Shown here: piece after piece, positions 37,043-48,893 of the stretch
Position numbering within the stretch: the first letter of the stretch is position 1
Layout: each line of letters opens with the position of its first letter
Assembly: GCA_001179505.1 (NCBI GenBank)
Contig: CDMY01000376.1
Span: 368,324-425,774, forward strand
DNA from: Vitrella brassicaformis
Lineage: Eukaryota > Sar > Vitrellaceae
Length of the DNA stretch: 57,451 bases
Direction of reading: 5' to 3'
Program-made: the position numbers and the translations under genes
The notes under the pieces: generated by a model
What the model saw: the letters and a program-made list of their open reading frames with translations, nothing else
Databases searched by the model: none
What the model was told of the DNA's origin: nothing

Positions 37043-37918
37043 AGGCAATAGAAACCAAGGAAGGCAAGGCAATCCAATCGGTGAGAACAAAATCAGTCAG
37101 GGGTAGTAGCTAGGCTAGGCTAGGCAGGCCGACAGACAAGGGGAGGTGGAAGGAAAATAACTCACAAAACTGGGCAGTGAGTGAGTGACGATACACACAT
37201 AAGGACGGACATCTGCAAGTGGGGTGGGTAGGAGGGGAGGAGAGGAACCGCTTAGCGTTAGTCGACAAGAAAAGCAAGCACGCGGGAGGCACACACACAC
37301 ACACAGTGCATCCATCAATCAGGCCACCCACGATCGTGTCGTGGTGCATCGCATCGGTGTGGGTCGCATCGCATCGCATGTAGGTAGGGATGGGCTGATG
37401 AAAACAAACTCTCTGTTTATTGCGTCAGTCATCTGTGCAATCAATGCACGCAGGCAGACCGGCATCTCTCTCTCTTTTGCGCATGCATGGACGGCGCAGC
37501 ACACGACACCTCTCTCGCTCTTTCTTTGTCTCAGCCTACCGCTACACACACCGCACCGCACAAACACTCAGACACATGGTCGACTGACACACAGACAGTA
37601 AGTAACATGAAGAGGCCAAGCCCCAAAGCGGCTGGCCTGACCCACATACACATTATATTGCATGTATGTGTATACGTATGTGTGTGTGTGTGTGTGCGAT
37701 CGCCCGCATTCAGACAGCCGGCGAGTGAGTCCGTCCATCCATCCATCCATCCATCCCAGCACCTCAGAACCCCACCCTCTAATTCTACACATCACCATCG
37801 CGTCTCACACATATATAGTCAGCCCTTTCTTCAAAGCATGTAGTCAGTCAGTAAGCAAAATGCAGCCCGCCCGCCCCCGTCCCTCGCGCCTGCGCCTGTC
37901 ATGACTGACAGTCTTCAG
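36080..37918. other. 1.8 kb convergent spacer with microsatellites, no gene seen
   Basis: Lies between converging genes. It contains (GGAT)n at about 36250-36275 and 36979-36994, adjacent (TC)n then (AC)n runs at about 36998-37043, and (ATCC)n at 37735-37755. Open frames are repeat-derived. No RNA gene recognised. Confidence 0.6.
36979..37043. repeat. Compound (GGAT)n / (TC)n / (AC)n microsatellite
   Basis: Three perfect simple repeats follow one another almost without interruption. Confidence 0.9.
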
Positions 37919-39652
37919 TTAGGCCTTTTTGCTCTCCAACGACTTTGACACACCGTACAGGAGTGTGCCGCCGACGGCGATGGCCGATCCGAGTGCGCCG
38001 AGTGGTGTGAATTTGGTACCGAAGACGATGACGGACGCCAGGATGAGGGCCACGCGCTTGAAGGTGTTGGCCACGGCGTGACTCACAGTGTTCAAACGAG
38101 ACAGAGACAGGAAGGCCACCTGAACAAGACAGATAAGACACACGTGCGGCAATGTGTAAGTGTGTGTGCAGCCACCCATGGGTTGGTTTGGTTCTCACCT
38201 CGTTGTAGAGGTAGTACCAGAATCCCGATCCGACGACGTGTCGGATGATCTGCTTGCCGGTGATGCCGTTGGCGAGTGCGTTGTTCCACACGGGCACGAT
38301 CGACTTCATGTCGAACAGCGCCAGAGGCACCAGGAACATGGTCGCGAAGATCGTCAGGATGGCGTACATGTTGCTGGGCGTCAGGTTCTCGCCAAGCTTG
38401 TCCTTGTCGCCCATCGCCTTCTTGCTGTAGATACCTGCACTCACACAACAAACAGAAGCACCGGTGAGTGACACACATACTGACTGACTGGCTGTAGTTG
38501 CTGGTCTGGTCTACTGGTGAACCGTGTCCGTGTCTGTCTGTCGGCGGACCTCTGAGCGATGACCCGACGTTGGAGACCATGGCACCGATGAAGGCCCTCC
38601 AGGTGAAAGAGAGCTCCTTGAGCGACGCGAGCGACACGCCAAAGATGATGGGGACCAGGCTGAGGTAGGTTAGGGGCGAGAGGTAGTTCTGCAGCACCAC
38701 CGCAGAGAGCACCGAGGTCGTCACGGGCTCGGCCGCCTTGACGATGTGGACGAACGAGATGGCGCCGGCGCCCAGTGCGATGACGGCCGAGATGTGGACG
38801 GATGCGTGGAAGAGGCCCTGGATTGCGAGCTGCTTGACGCCCTCGGAGTTGTAGATCTTGGGCTTGGGTCGGATGCCGGTGAGCCAGGGGAGCATGAAGA
38901 TGGGGATGCCCACGAGCATCTGGAGGGCTGACACCGTCAGCGGCAGGGGGTACAGGTTCAGCGCCCTCTTGTTGTCCACATTGTACAGCACGTTGAACGC
39001 ATACCTGATAGATACATACACACACACACATGGATGGATGGACGGATGGATGGATGTCTCCCCTGGTACCACCAGCATAGCATGTGTGTGCCTCACTGCC
39101 TGACTGACTGACTCACCAGAGGAAGAGGAAGAAGAAGGTCTTGGCGGTCTCGACCATGTCACTCCCGGTGTCCCCGTTGACCTCCTTCTTGAGGGTGCTC
39201 AGCGACTTCTGGTACCCCTGCTTCTCCAGAAACGCCATGACCTTGTCCAGGTCAAGGTCGAGCGTGCTTGTCGCCATCGACGTGGTCGTCGCCTCGGTCG
39301 TGGCCACCGACTCTAGCGCCGTCATGCCCTCGGGGAAGAGCCGGCCATTCCTCGCCCGCCCGAATCGCTGCGCTGATGGGACGGGCTGCGAGAATGGGGA
39401 GGCCACGAAGCCCTCACCGGACGCCATGAGGGAGGCGAATGCGTCGGCGGCATCGTCCAGGTCCGACAGGAAGGCGTCCGTTGCGTCGTCCCGTGCAGTG
39501 GTGTCGGCCTCTTCCTGGAGATCCTGCCTTTCCAGCAGCGGCGCCAGCTGGTTGAGGCCTCGTGTGGCGCGGATCTTGTATGCCACACTGCTGGCATACC
39601 CGCAGCTCACCAGGCATGCGAGGCATAGCGCAATGACGCTCCTCATCATCAT
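37919..39652 (-). CDS. Triose-phosphate/phosphate translocator family (TPT) transporter with signal peptide
   Basis: Exons 39652-39117, 39004-38550, 38434-38199, 38119-37919; 475 aa. The start is the first of three ATGs at 39652, giving a textbook signal peptide (MMMRSVIALCLACLVSCGYA). A ~130-residue extension with acidic patches follows, then a drug/metabolite-type membrane domain: WYAFNVLYNVDNKRAL, PLPLTVSALQML, QGLFHASVHISAVIALGAGAIS, AAEPVTTSVLSAVVLQ, TPSNMYAILTIFATMFLVPLA, then a last helix pair ending SKSLESKKA. These motifs are those of plastid phosphate translocators, which exchange triose-phosphate, PEP or hexose-phosphate for phosphate. The leader suggests one of the outer or inner membranes of a complex plastid. 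The acidic extension is not typical of a transit peptide. Substrate not determined. Confidence 0.9.
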
Positions 39653-39877
39653 ACTGGTCGGGGTGGGCAGATGAGATGGTGAGTGGAGGAGGGCGGGCTG
39701 CTCAGGAAGGAGGGGGGAGGAGCAGGGGTGGTAGAGGCGGTACTTCAACTTTGAGCTCGCACCAGTGGGATCGTTTCGTTTTTCGAAGGCGCTGACGGGC
39801 AGCCCACCCATCGCCATTCTGCAACGTGTTTGTAGCTTAGCTCTCTGCTGCTGGTGATCTGATTGAGCGCTCACCAC
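39653..39877. promoter_or_regulatory. Shared divergent promoter region (phosphate translocator / P4H-PHD)
   Basis: 225 bp between opposing ATGs. The translocator frame is open upstream with a possible ATG near 39815, so part of this could be coding if a longer N-terminus is used. Confidence 0.45.
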
Positions 39878-42846
39878 ATGGCCGGGAAAAAACAAATGGC
39901 CGGTGGGGGGAAGGAGTCGTGGAGGCTACCTTTGCCGTGCGTTGAGACGTTCTCCAAGCTCTTTTTCACAAAGAATCCGCCAGGTAAGATCAGAAAACAC
40001 ATACGGGATGCCTCCCTCACTGTGCTTGCACTGGGTGGTGTGGCTGCAGCGGAGGAGCAGATTATTCTACTGCCGGAACCTGCTCCCGCCGCCAACACGG
40101 CCCATCCCGCACCACCGCCATCATCATCAGCAGCAGCGCCAGCATCAGCAGCACCAGCAGCAGCAGCAGCAGGAGCATCGACCTCCAGCTCATCGGTGGC
40201 CGCATGTGGCCCTGCGGTGATCCTACCAGACCGGCAGGCTGACGGTAGGGGGAGTGGGCAGCGTCAGTATGCACCCCACGGGTTCTTCACCAATGCGTGG
40301 ACGAGTCAGCCAGAGCAGCTGACGCTAGAGTTGGTAGAGACCGTTGACAACCAGCCCGTTACGCAGCCGCCGTACACCACCTACACACATCCACACACGG
40401 AGAAGCGCCTCACATGCTGTCCATCTGTCTGTGTGCCCACCCACCCCCCCACAGAATCTATGCCATAGACAACTTCCTACGAGAGGAGGTCAGTGCAGTG
40501 CAACCTTATCCCAAACCAGCCATGGGACCCTCCAGAGAGAGCAGGTCTGCCCTTCTGCTCGTGCGGGTATGTGTGTGCAGGAGTTGGCGCACTTGGCCTT
40601 GTTTATTGAGTTGAAGGAGCAGCAGTCCGGCGGGTTTAGGAGGAGCCTCACGGAGGACGACAGGGGCGTCCCAGAGGAGATGCGCGAGCGAAGCTCGTCC
40701 AGCGTCAGGATACCCAAGGCCGCCACCCACCTCGTTAGAAACATCGAAAGGTGAGGCTGCCATCAGCCAGTGAGGGGAGGGAGGAGGGGAGGGAAACACG
40801 GCACCACCTGGCCTCTCGTGTGTGTGTGTGTGTGTGTGTGCAGACGTGCTGCTGCTTGCTTCGGCCTGCCCGCAAGCCACGTCGAGCCGCTTCAGATCGT
40901 GCGCTACCAACGGGGCGAGGTAACCTAAGAGTGTGGCCACAGTGATACACGAATTACATCGAGGCCGTCCATCCATCCATCCATCCATCCATCATTGCAG
41001 GAGTATCGTGTCCATCACGACATGGTGGAGCTGCACAAGAAGGGCCGCGGGTGGGGTGGCGTGTACCTCGACAGCCCGTCGGACGAGGAAAAGGCCAAGG
41101 GGGTCCGCGTGGGGACGATACTAGTGGTGAGGCAGGAGAGGAACCTTGTGTTGGTGGATGCATAGTATTCATGGTGTGGTGTGGTGTGTTGTGTGATGTG
41201 CTGCCTGCAGTATCTGCACAGCCTGGATAACGGCGTGGGGGGCTGTACGCATTTCCCCTTGCCCCAAGGCGGACTGGATTTCACGCCTGTGCGGGGCCTG
41301 GCTATCATGTGGAGCAACATCAAGGACGCCGACCTCACACCAGGTGGGCGGGGCGGGGTGGGTGAGTGACGAAGGAAGCAGCAAAGACAGGCAGGCAGCA
41401 CACACTCGAGTGACACGACAGACAGAGGGAGATATCATTCTCTGTCTGTCGCTTGTTCAGACCTTCGGACGGCGCACGAGGGGAAGAAGATACTCCGCAG
41501 TGGCTGCAAGTACGGACAGACGAATGGGATGGGGGCACACAGAACAGACGCACACAATTAGACGCACCGCACCGCACAGGCAGGCAAGTTGGTTCTCTCG
41601 ACGTGCGTGTGCGTATGTGTGTGGCAGTAAGTACGCCCTCAACATTTGGGTCAGCAACGTCCCCGATACGAGCAAGCCCAACGCACTACAGAGGAAGGCC
41701 ACGCAGCTCCACAACCTCCTCGGCAAAGTACCCTACCCCTCCACAGAGTGAGAGAGAGATGGAATGGCACCAATCAAACCGACACGACACGGCAGAAAGT
41801 CGGGACACACACGTGCACGTGATGATCATGATCGCTTCCCTCCCTCCCTCAGGCCTCTGCATCTTGCGAAGGCCCACACTCTGCCCCCCCTGCGCAGAGA
41901 CGCGAAGGGCACGCCACTGGAGGACCCCTGTCCTGGCAACGAGCCCATATGTGTGCTGTGCGGTCGGGGCGACGAGTGGGACGTCAACCAGCCCGGCATC
42001 CTCCTCGCCAACACGGATGCATCGGATGGGGCGGCGAGGGCTGTCGAGCCATCGAGGGCGCGAGAGCCGCACGAGAACAGGCTGATCATCTGCTGTAGCG
42101 CCATGTGTCGGCGGGCCGTGCACGACTTTCCGTGTCTGGCCAACTATCGGAAGCGGATTGCGGCCTCGGCCAGCAGTAGCAGCGCCAGTCGATCGCACAC
42201 CGCCCAGGGTAGGAACAAAAGGCAGACAGCGGCACAAGACGAAGCATTCGGTCCCTCCCTCTGATCTGTCTGTCTGTCTGTTTCTGGGTTGGGTTTGTTT
42301 GTTTCTGCAGCCCCATGGCTCTGTTTCGAGTGTGAGGACGACGCGGATCGTCGTGTGCCCAGTGACGACCACGGCGATGCCCCCGGGCAGCAGCCGCGGC
42401 AACGGCGGATGAAGAGGACCCGGGACTCGCCCAGCGATGAGCCGGCGCGAAACCTCACCCGGCGTCAGCAGAGACTCGCCGAAAGGCCGAGGATGGAGGA
42501 GCTGGGACCCATCATGCCGCCGTCGCCCCTACGTGCGCCAACGCAGGCCGGCACCCCTCCAGTAACCCCAGAGCACAGCCCTCGGCAAGGTGGAGAGCCA
42601 CCGGCAGCAGCAGCAGCAGCAGCTGGTAGTGGGGGGGGTGGGGATAGGTGGCGACTGGTGCCCAAGAAACCGACGAGGGCAGACCTGCGTCGGTTGTTCC
42701 CGTCTGTGTTTGAGCCAGGGGTGGACGTGGGCACCCAGGCTGACCTGGGCAGCGATGGCGACTTCCGCAGCTGCCGTGAGGACCAGTCAGTCGCCGACGA
42801 GGGTCAGCATATTGAGACCGACCTGACGGAGATGAAGGACGCGTAG
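39878..42846 (+). CDS. Prolyl 4-hydroxylase-like 2OG-Fe(II) dioxygenase with PHD-like finger
   Basis: Eleven exons: 39878-39983, 40050-40371, 40455-40488, 40581-40750, 40844-40919, 41001-41126, 41211-41343, 41461-41509, 41628-41747, 41853-42208, 42311-42846; 675 aa. The catalytic P4H domain covers about 150-355: IYAIDNFLREE, EPLQIVRYQRGE, iron ligands HHD (His241/Asp243) and distal His328, GGCTHFP, and Lys340 in NKYALNIWV for 2-oxoglutarate. Residues about 405-510 then form a C4HC3-like finger: CVLC, a long loop, C-x3-C, H-x3-C, and CFEC. The C-terminal ~150 residues are disordered, with RRMKRTR as a possible nuclear localisation signal. Inference: a nuclear hydroxylase whose finger reads a protein tail such as histone H3. 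The 66-nt first intron is in frame and could be retained. Confidence 0.85.
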
Positions 42847-43558
42847 ATCCATGGCATGTATATAGGACACGGCAACTACATATTCGTGTAGCTTCGTGTC
42901 CGGGCAAGTCTTGTGGGTGCTGCCTGCAATGGTGGTCACCCCGTGTGTGTGCGTGCGCTTTGGACAGTCAGTATATGATGGGATGTACATTAATTAGAGG
43001 CTGAGAGACTCATGTCATGTGAGCGCTGGTTGACTGGTTGATGCATCTATCCATCCATCCATTCATTCATTCATCCAAGACCCTGCCTACGTCTTGTCCG
43101 TTCGTGTGTTGTTGTGTACATATTCATTTGACCTCCTTTCGTTTCCTTTCATTTCCACACGCTACGCTGCTTGATTGACATCTCCAATCGTCAGTCACGA
43201 GGAGGGACCACAAAAACACACAAGGTCGGTCGCATAGATAGACATATGCATTGCATTCGGGCACACACGGCACACACAGCACAGCTGATTGATCTGATGG
43301 ATGGATGAACCATCCATCCATCCATCCACATCACATACTCGACAGTCCGCATAGCCTGCTCTCCTCGCTGTACAAAACTTGGCACACCTCGGCAGCCCGA
43401 GGTGTGTCAGGTGGGCACTCTAGTTGGGTGGCACCCAACGCCCAAACCCTCGCCCGAATCAACAGAGGCCCTCACTCCCTCCTTGCCGGCTGCTGCTGCA
43501 TTCGCAGAGTGGTTGGCTGTGCGCTTCGCGCAGGCTGATCGCAGTCAGTGGCGTCCTC
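42847..43558. other. Convergent spacer, no gene seen
   Basis: 712 bp between converging stop codons. ATCC and ATTC repeats occur at about 43047-43076 and 43311-43328. No supported coding frame. Confidence 0.6.
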
Positions 43559-43799
43559 TCATGAGTCGGACTTCTGTTTGTTGACGTTGAGCACCGCCAT
43601 GAACGCTTCCTGGGGCACCTCAACAGACCCAATGTTCTTCATACGCTTCTTGCCCTGCATCACATCACATCACACACACACACACAGACACGAGCAAGGC
43701 AAGGCGGACAGCGCGTGTGGTGTGGCCAGAAGTGCGTTTGATGCGTGCTGGTCTTGGTGTACCCACCTTCGCTTGTTTCTGTAGGAGTTTTTTCTTTCT

Positions 43800-43832
<33 letters not shown>

Positions 43833-46800
43833 ATCCTTCCTGATGGCGGGGATGTGACTCGACGCCACTGGCTTGCTGCCTGCAGGCATGACACACATGA
43901 CACACACAGGGGCGACTGATGGATGGTTCGTGCTTTGCTTTATGTGTTTCGTGTGTGTGGTTAGGTTACCCCACACCACAGCCGCTTAGCTTACCGATGC
44001 AGGCCTGTATGGGGACCTTGAACTGCTGCCGGGGGATGAGCTCCTTCAGGGCCTCGGTCAGCTTCTTGCCGTGGGGGTGGGCGTTGTCCTTGTGCACCAC
44101 ACACGCCAGCGGCGGCGCGTCCTCGCCGTTGATGCGCACCGCCAGCTTGACAAGGGGGTTCACCCGGTAGCCCGTCACACTGTATTCCATAGACGCATAC
44201 CTGACACACACAGACGCCCGACACTATGATATGGATGGATGGCGGGCGCCCCCCACCGCACCCTTTGGTTCGTGATTTGAGCATGTCGAAGAAGTCGGTG
44301 ATGACTTCAGCGAGGGGGAGGTCGTAGACTATGGTGGTGCGGGTGGGCGACAGGTACTTCTGCTCCACCAGCTCGCCGCGCCGCGACTGGCACAGATCCA
44401 TCACACCACCGACAAACCTGACGTACACACGGGACAGACAGACAGACAGACATCCGCACACACTACCATGCCGCCATCTTCGTCCGTTGTCCGTACTCGC
44501 TCGGCACAAGGATTTCCATCCTGCAGTACGGCTCAAGCGTCTCGGCGATGTCCTGCGTCTCCTCCGGCCACTTGGCAGGGTTGTCCACCATCAGCTCGCG
44601 GCCGTCCTTCATCTTGACCATGAAGTTGACCGAAGGCGCCGTCACCACCAGGTCGAGCCCGTACTCCCTCTCCAGCCTCTCTTGCACGATGTCCATGTGC
44701 AGCAAGCCGAGAAAGCCGCACCGAAAGCCAAAACCCATGGCAATGGAGTTCTCGGGCTCGAACTGGAGGGCCGCGTCGTTGAGCTTGAGCTTGCTGAGGG
44801 CGTCCTTGAGGTCGTTGTACTGGTCAGTCGATGTGGGAAAAAGTCCGCAGTAGACCATGGGGTTGGCCTCCGAGTAGCCGGGCAGCCGCTCGACCTGGTC
44901 CTTCTTGAAGGCAGAGGTGAGCGTGATGGTGTCGCCGACTCGTGCGTCCTCGACGGACTTGATGGAGGCTGACAGCCAGCCAACCTCCCCGGCGCGCAGG
45001 ACGTCCACCTCCCTCTGTGAGGGCGACATGACGCCCACCTGGTAGACCTCGAAGTCCTTGCCCGTCGCCATGAACGTGATGCGGTCGCCCTTGCGAACCT
45101 CACCGTCAACCACCTACACACACATACCGGTTCACATCATTTCCGTCGACGCGATGCAATGCATCCCTGTCTGTCTGCCTGCCTGTCTGCCTGCCTGTCT
45201 GTCTGTCTGTCTGTGTGGCTTAGTTACCCTGAAGAAGACGACAACCCCTCGGTATGTGTCGTAGTAGGAGTCGAATATGAGGGCTTTGAGCGGTCCGCCC
45301 GTGGGAGGTGTGGGCGGGGGCACCTTGTGCACGACTGCCTCGAGGATCTCCTCGATGCCGATGCCCTTCTTGGCGGACGCCTGGATCGCGTCAGAGCAAT
45401 CCAAACCTGCACAATGATATCATAGGCATGCATTGGCAGCAAACAAACTCTCCGTCATATATTTCAGGCTTCTTGTACTGTGCAGTGCAGTGCTGCTCGC
45501 TCACCGATGGTTGTCTCGATCTCGTCGAGGACGCGATCCGGGTCAGCAGCCTGACGCGACACATCACATCAACAACCAAGACACCATCCATCCATCCATC
45601 CACTCCCCTCGCCCGCAAGGCCTCTCCTCTCTGTCGAATGCTCTTCCTTACCGGCATGTCGATTTTATTGAGCACAGGTATGACCTCCAAATCGTTGTCG
45701 ATAGCCAGGTACACGTTGGCCAGTGTCTGCGCCTGCACACCCTGGCTGGCGTCAACCACCAGCAGGGCCCCCTCGCAGGCCGCCAGGGACCGTGACACCT
45801 CGTACGAGAAGTCGACATGGCCTGCGGGCAGCCGCGAAACACAGAGAGAGGTCATACAGACGGTGTCTGTCTTGGAGTGAGCGTCTCCTCTTCGCGGCCT
45901 CTTTGTAAGGCAGACATACACACCATACCTGGCGTGTCGATGAGGTTGAGGATGTAGGTCTTGCCATCCTTGGCGGCGTAACGCATCCGTGCTGCCTGAT
46001 GACGGAAGACCACACACACACACACACACATGCACACACACATGTGAGGGTGAGAAGGAGGGCTGGCGATGGGGAGGGTGGGGGGGGTGGGGGGGCGACC
46101 TGCAGTTTGATGGTTATTCCCCTTTCCCTCTCCAGGTCCATGCTGTCGAGAAACTGAGCCTGCATGTCCCGAGACTCAACTGACACACACACACACACAC
46201 ACATACGAGGCAGCATCACATCCACACCACCCACCCCCCGGCCGTCGAACGGACCTGCTTTGGTCATTTCGAGCATTCTGTCAGCCAGTGTGGATTTGCC
46301 GTGGTCGATGTGGGCGATGATGCAGAAGTTGCGGATCAGAGAGGGGTCGTAGTCAGACCTGGGGGAGGGCATTTGCCTGCCCGCGGGGGACGACACACGG
46401 GGTGGTGCACTCTGCACTGCAGGGGTGTGTGCATCTGCTGCTTTGGGGGGCGGTGCTGCTGGGGGGTCTGCTGTCACAGACGGGGCCGGCCGCTCTGCGA
46501 ACAGCACCAGAGGGAGGGACAACAAGCACAATAATCCGTCGGTGAAGGAGATAGCATTCGTTGTGTTGTGCGCCCACCTTGTGTGGCGGATGACATATGC
46601 GCTGCAGGTCGCCGCCTCTGGTGCCGCATAGCAGCCGGTGCAGCTCGCCTCGGCCACCTCATCACGCCAGGCCGCACGAAGGCTTCGCTGCCACTCGCGA
46701 GTGTCGAAAGAATGGATCCACCTGCAGACATACAGCAGAGGCATAAAACATTCATTCGCAGCCAACACAAAGGAAGGCCAATGACATCAATGACGAGCAA

Positions 46801-47054
46801 TCAGGCGTGTGTGCACTGTACTGCCGAGATGACTCACTTGGTAGATGCGCTGCATCAGAACAGAGCCAGTGAAAGAAGCAGCCGATTGACAGAGTGGTCC
46901 ACAGGGAGTGCCATCTTCGAAATGGCCTCCAGCAGGTCCTGTTGCCTCGGTGTGAAGCAGCCTCCCGCCTCAGATCTGAGCGTGTTGATGCGCTGCTCGC
47001 CGGATCTGGCGCACAAGAGGCAGATTCGGCAATGCAGGGCTCCATTCTTTGCAT
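43559..47054 (-). CDS. LepA/EF4 (GUF1) translational GTPase, organellar
   Basis: Thirteen exons: 47054-46838, 46721-46578, 46494-46255, 46179-46100, 45995-45929, 45821-45652, 45550-45505, 45406-45228, 45113-44467, 44417-44262, 44200-43995, 43879-43767, 43654-43559; 786 aa from this start. G1 is AHIDHGKST, followed by RERGITI, DTPGHVDF and NKIDMP. The middle has [20 protein letters not shown] and the EF4-specific C-terminal domain ends with [26 protein letters not shown]4 binds ribosomes and back-translocates stalled tRNAs; eukaryotic copies act in mitochondria or plastids. The start is uncertain: ATG 46662 gives a basic leader ([18 protein letters not shown]) typical of mitochondria, while 47054 or 47195 adds an in-frame upstream exon with a hydrophobic stretch ([15 protein letters not shown]). 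Confidence 0.9.
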
Positions 47055-47204
47055 CCTTTTCGCAACCTTAGGGGAGCCAGTCTTTTTGCGAGCCCGAGTC
47101 TGAGCTTGCGTGAGGCGAAAGTGAGCTCTCCTGTAAGGTAAGCGGTGTGTAGCAGAGGGTCCGAAGCAGCAGTGTATTGGCAGCATTTCTCTCATTGTGT
47201 GTGA
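47055..47204. promoter_or_regulatory. Probable divergent promoter region (LepA / intronless gene)
   Basis: About 150 bp if LepA starts at 47054; up to 540 bp if it starts at 46662. Position is the only evidence. Confidence 0.35.
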
Positions 47205-48485
47205 ATGCAGGCTCCTGACACAATGATCTCGATGGAGGCCCCCTCAGGCTCTTATCGTCTGATCCACAGCCCCTCTGGCCGTGTCGGCTCTCCCAGTGGC
47301 GTGCCGTTTAGCCTGCTGCCGGGATCTGTGATTCAACTCATCCCTCAGTTCCTGACTCTCAGCTCAGCAGTGCTTCGCTTCCGTCGCGTCGACAAGCACA
47401 CCCTCTCTCAGCTGAGCCTCGCTGTCGTCATCCCCCTCCTGACGCGCCTGCTTGCCCTCCTGGTGCCGTCTTTGCCTTTTGGGGCGCATGTCATGGTAAC
47501 CTTTCCTCAGCTGCCCCTTCGACTGGAGTCCGTGGGCGATGGAGATGGGATGAGCTGCCATCTATCGGTGCTGTTTGAGCAGCTGACCCGACGGCTATTC
47601 TTTCTTGAGAGGGGCGGCGACTGGGGGAGATGGAAGCCGCACGTGGAGATGCTCTCGGTGATGGTGGTAGGGCAGCCCATCGCCCTGGACGAGGTCAACT
47701 TCAGCGGATTCGGCCAGTGTGCTGACTATCTCGGCAAAAATGAGGCAGTGCGGCAATGGCTGATCCTGAGTCGTCTAATCGCTTTCCTGTCAATCTCCCA
47801 CCCTCAGCTCCCCACCATGCTGATGGACGGCAATCGTATCCGCCCAGTCCCCCTCCGCCACACCCTCTCGCTGCCGGACATGCTGCCAGCAGATCCTCTG
47901 TTCGGCAGAGGCCAGTATGATGCGGCCAATCCCCCCACAGTGCTGGACGACGACCGGTCCATCACCTACCGGAGCTACTCGTGCATGGTGGCCTTTGTGC
48001 TGTTCAAGTATCTGTGGGCGGCGGGTGTCCTCCGCTGTGCCAAGTCCTGGCTGTCGACCCGCCTGATGTCCCTCTCGTCACGGCGCGCAAGGCACCTCAT
48101 GGCTGCGAGTGGGGTGGGGCAGCTGCGGCACTGTGCTGCTGTTTGCGACCGCAAGGGCGAGTACGGCTCTCACGAGCGGCTGATCGTCCTGGGCGGCGAG
48201 CAGCTGGGCGCGACGGGACAGCTGGCCTTCCTGACAATGAGGGACACGGGGGTGAGCTACCTGATCAGTGTCCTGACGACGGAGTCGCCGCCTTTCGACC
48301 GCACACGGGTGGCGGTGATGCGGGTGGTGGGCGAGCACTTCACGCTGGCATGCAAGCTGTGGCTGGAGGAGAAAGAGGAGGAACCTGCGATGAAGCTGCC
48401 GAGCTCTGCGGGCATTGCTTGGATGGTATTTGGGGGCCTGAGGGTACACAGACACAGGACTGGGAATCGACGATGGGGCGTGTAG
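47205..48485 (+). CDS. Unknown intronless protein, possible F-box-like N-terminus
   Basis: Single uninterrupted frame of 426 aa, ATG 47205, with further in-frame ATGs at 47223 and 47232. Residues about 35-75 (PGSVIQLIPQFLTLSSAVLRFRRVDK layout) resemble a weak F-box: Leu/Pro start, then a helix with an xLRxVxK-like end. The rest has alternating hydrophobic segments (VVIPLLTRLLALLVPSLPFG, RSYSCMVAFVLFKYL) without a recognised domain. It is the only gene in the window without an intron, and its frame is rich in Leu and Arg. It may be a retrocopy or a lineage-specific family member. The protein-coding status rests on frame length and sensible composition. Confidence 0.65.
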   Translation: MQAPDTMISMEAPSGSYRLIHSPSGRVGSPSGVPFSLLPGSVIQLIPQFLTLSSAVLRFRRVDKHTLSQLSLAVVIPLLTRLLALLVPSLPFGAHVMVTFPQLPLRLESVGDGDGMSCHLSVLFEQLTRRLFFLERGGDWGRWKPHVEMLSVMVVGQPIALDEVNFSGFGQCADYLGKNEAVRQWLILSRLIAFLSISHPQLPTMLMDGNRIRPVPLRHTLSLPDMLPADPLFGRGQYDAANPPTVLDDDRSITYRSYSCMVAFVLFKYLWAAGVLRCAKSWLSTRLMSLSSRRARHLMAASGVGQLRHCAAVCDRKGEYGSHERLIVLGGEQLGATGQLAFLTMRDTGVSYLISVLTTESPPFDRTRVAVMRVVGEHFTLACKLWLEEKEEEPAMKLPSSAGIAWMVFGGLRVHRHRTGNRRWGV

Positions 48486-48893
48486 AATAGAAGGGAAGGA
48501 AGACTTAGTGGTGGTGGTGGTGCTGCTGCTGCTCGTGGTCGTGGTTGACTGTCTCATGGCGTGGCTCGGCTCCCTTTTGTCTCCCGTTTTGTGGTCATTT
48601 TGCCGATGTGCAAATGCGTGTGAGTGGGAAGGATGCAATTAATCGACATTTGTTGATCAGTCAAAAGTTGGAGTGATTCTTGATTGTTCCGCCCTCTCGC
48701 TCTCCTTTTCCTTACCCCCTGTGTGCATGCTTCGTGCGTGTGCATGCTGCCTGTTTGGTGTGTGCAACGAAAGGTGGGCGCCGGGCTTAGGGACAGGCGT
48801 CTCGTCAAACCCATAACCGCGCCCCGCGAGCTTCGTCGGAGAGTGCAAGGAGGCAGCAGAGTGTAGGCGAGCACACAGTGATTCTCTCTTGCG
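48486..48893. other. Spacer between tandem plus-strand genes
   Basis: 408 bp. Begins with GGT/GCT trinucleotide runs at about 48510-48540, then unique sequence that probably contains the 3' UTR of the upstream gene and the promoter of the acyltransferase gene. No named element seen. Confidence 0.5.

Noticed and set aside
39984-40049. Treating this as coding rather than as the first intron of the P4H-PHD gene
   Set aside because: It is in frame, but GTAAGA...CTGCAG is a good splice pair; I kept it as intron while noting that retention is possible.
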